Source: Arthrobacter ipis (GTDB taxonomy: Bacteria > Actinomycetota > Actinomycetes > Actinomycetales > Micrococcaceae). Taken from it: a stretch of DNA of 64,000 nt. Shown in pieces: positions 62,651 to 64,000 of the stretch. The stretch's first letter is position 1, and every line of letters starts with the position of its first letter. Position numbers and translations under genes: made by a program. The stretch lies in NCBI RefSeq assembly GCF_014694315.1, contig NZ_JAAOXD010000001.1, positions 1,097,256 to 1,161,255 of the forward strand. Reading direction: 5' to 3'. The notes below the pieces were generated by a model, which saw nothing but the letters and a program-made list of their open reading frames with translations, did not search any database and had not been told where the DNA came from.

Positions 62651-64000
62651 CTAGTCCTCCGAGCCGTCGTGGCGCCGGTCAGCATCCTGCTGTTCGGTGT
62701 GCTCGGCTTCAGCGTCAGCGTTTTCAGCGTCCCCGGCTGCAGCGTCCTCGTCTGGCTCGGCGGAATCCTGGTCGGACTCGGCGTCGTCGGATTCGAAGTA
62801 ATCCGCTTCCGCGTCGTCCAGGTTCCCTTCCGCCGCGTCCGCTGAGGGACGCTGTGCGGCAGCTTCCTCCTCGGCGCTGATCCCAGGGGCCGCCTGCCTG
62901 TCGGAAGAACCCGTTGGGTCCTGCGCCGCCGTGCCTGCGGCATGTGCAATCCGCTTCCGGCGTTCAGCTTCTTCCCGGGCTTCCTCTTCCTCGTCCCAGC
63001 CAAGGTCGATGATGTCGGGTTCCTCCGCCATGCCCTGACCCAGGGCTTCCTCGGCAACGACGGCCTGCCGCTGCCACTTTCCGGCCTCGGTTTCGCGGCC
63101 AACGGCAGTCAGGGCATCCGCATAAGCGCGGAACAGGCGCGGGCTATAGGAAAAGGCGCGGTTGAGGTCCAGCTGCGGAATCTCCAGCTCCGCCACGGCG
63201 GCGTCCAGCTGGCCAAGGTCGCCGCGGGCACCGGAGGCGACAATCGCCAGCTCTACCTTGCCAGGCGCGTCGAGGTCCTGGGCCTCCTCGGAACGGACGA
63301 CGTCCAGGGCGCGGTCGGGCCGGCCCAGGCCACGTTCGCAGTCTGCCATGACGGGCAGGTGGACGTTGGAACCGCTGATCCGCCGGTAGGTGCGGAACTC
63401 GCGCAGGGCCTCGCCGTAGTGTCCGGCGGCATAAGCCGTCAAACCCACTGCCTCGCGGACGGCGGCAAGGCGTCCGCCGCGGCGGCTGGCGGCGAGGGCG
63501 TGCTGGAACGCCAGTTCGGGTTCGTCGTCGATGAGCCGTCCGGCCATCACGAGGTGGCGGGCCACCCACTCCGCGCTGTTGGCTTCCAGAGTCTTGATCT
63601 GGTGCTGCGTGGCGCGGTCAAGTTCCTTGCCCGTGACGTCCTCGTCGATTTCGGGCGAACGCTCGCGGTCCGGGCGGTTCGCGCTGCGAAGGTCGCGGGC
63701 GTTGGGGACGCGTGCGGGGCGGTCCTCAGCCCTGTCGCGGCCGAACTGGCGGGGGCCGGAGTCGCCGCGGTCGAAGCTACGGGGGGCACGGTCCTCGCGG
63801 GGTGCACGGTCCTGGCGGTCGCCGAACGGGCGGCGGTTTTCTCCGCCGCCAAAGCTGCGGCGGTCGCCCTCGCCTTCACGGCGCGGACGGTCACCGAACG
63901 GCTTACGGTCGCGATCACCAAACGGCTTACGCTCCCCGCCACCAAAACCGCGGCGGTCGCCCTCGCCCTCACGGCGCGGACGATCACCAAACGGCTTACG
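62651..64000 (-). CDS. Repeat-containing protein with TPR-like C-terminal region, 5' end outside window
   Basis: The frame is open from the right edge to the stop at 62651 (449 residues seen). The first roughly 100 are Arg/Gly/Phe-rich, with repeated KPFGDR and GDRRGFGGG units in a 31-residue period. The middle (from SPEIDEDVTGKELDRATQHQ) is helical and TPR-like, with ARHLVMAG, AVGLTAYAAGHYGEALREFRTYRRI and RPDRALDV. The tail is strongly acidic (Asp/Glu/Ala). Basic repeats resemble RGG-type RNA-binding tails. Its position in the tlyA operon suggests an RNA or ribosome role, but the function is unknown. Confidence 0.75.
   Translation of the reverse strand, partial: RKPFGDRPRREGEGDRRGFGGGERKPFGDRDRKPFGDRPRREGEGDRRSFGGGENRRPFGDRQDRAPREDRAPRSFDRGDSGPRQFGRDRAEDRPARVPNARDLRSANRPDRERSPEIDEDVTGKELDRATQHQIKTLEANSAEWVARHLVMAGRLIDDEPELAFQHALAASRRGGRLAAVREAVGLTAYAAGHYGEALREFRTYRRISGSNVHLPVMADCERGLGRPDRALDVVRSEEAQDLDAPGKVELAIVASGARGDLGQLDAAVAELEIPQLDLNRAFSYSPRLFRAYADALTAVGRETEAGKWQRQAVVAEEALGQGMAEEPDIIDLGWDEEEEAREEAERRKRIAHAAGTAAQDPTGSSDRQAAPGISAEEEAAAQRPSADAAEGNLDDAEADYFESDDAESDQDSAEPDEDAAAGDAENADAEAEHTEQQDADRRHDGSED
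63857..64000 (-). repeat. 93-bp in-frame repeat in the Arg/Gly-rich coding region
   Basis: The stretch GCGGCGGTCGCCCTCGCC begins at 63857 and again at 63950, 93 bases (31 codons) apart, and the sequence after each copy is nearly identical. A shorter unit containing CAAACGGCTTACG recurs inside it. The array continues past the right edge. Confidence 0.8.

Noticed and set aside
63857..64000. A CRISPR array at the right edge
   Set aside because: The repeats are in frame, differ by synonymous changes, and encode Arg/Gly-rich protein.

Overview
The window is a high-GC actinobacterial chromosome segment. Gene order, the Lys-type signature in MurE, and the many GTG starts and ATGA-type overlaps point to Micrococcales, most likely the Arthrobacter/Pseudarthrobacter group. 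The genus is inferred. There is no phage, plasmid, CRISPR array, rRNA or intact insertion sequence; one tRNA gene (Pro, GGG) is present.

1-9 kb, mostly minus strand: the start of the division and cell wall (dcw) cluster, read as mraZ, rsmH, ftsL-like, ftsI, murE, murF (cut by the left edge). It is preceded by a promoter carrying three 10-bp-phased MraZ boxes. Upstream lie a DUF3040 membrane protein and dinB.

9-23 kb: lipoprotein, polyprenyl diphosphate synthase, an Rv2175c-type DNA-binding protein, a secreted LysM/transglycosylase enzyme, a PknL-type Ser/Thr kinase with four PASTA domains, class II DAHP synthase, an acyltransferase, two tandem esterases, a ROK glucokinase and FadD. The order matches Mycobacterium tuberculosis Rv2173-Rv2187. 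The LysM gene has a striking array of seven 9-mers in its leader that looks like an MtrA-type response-regulator site.

23-33.6 kb: an EspI-like MinD ATPase, pyruvate carboxylase and an orphan ParA. Then comes the signalling and division-regulator cluster gcvH, garA, ftsR, DUF151 nuclease, second MerR (same order as Rv1826-Rv1830), followed by an Fpg/Nei glycosylase and tRNA-Pro.

33.7-41.5 kb, minus strand: parA, scpA, scpB, rluB, tyrA, cmk, plsC-like, der. This is a chromosome segregation, ribosome maturation and aromatic amino acid operon, matching Rv1708-Rv1713 with extra genes.

41.7-54.1 kb: an accessory metabolic block inserted between parA and xerD, which are nearer each other in M. 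tuberculosis. It holds the C4-dicarboxylate carrier dctA with a divergent DcuSR-type two-component system, a frameshifted DUF222/HNH (13E12-type) pseudogene, the methylcitrate cluster gntR-prpD-prpB-prpC with two perfect palindromic operators, an ECF sigma factor with a membrane partner, and a NUDIX hydrolase. DctA imports succinate-type acids, the methylcitrate cycle makes succinate and pyruvate, and pyruvate carboxylase converts pyruvate to oxaloacetate, so these genes share a theme.

54.1-64 kb, minus strand: a protein with Arg/Gly-rich repeats (cut by the right edge), HAD phosphatase, a small repeat protein, tlyA, nadK, recN, pyrG, NUDIX, xerD, matching Rv1694-Rv1701.

Most of the window is ordinary conserved core. 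The parts most worth following up are the 9-mer array, the kinase and phospho-substrate set (PknL, Rv2175c, GarA), the EspI-like ATPase without any visible type VII secretion genes, and the repeat-bearing protein at the right edge.
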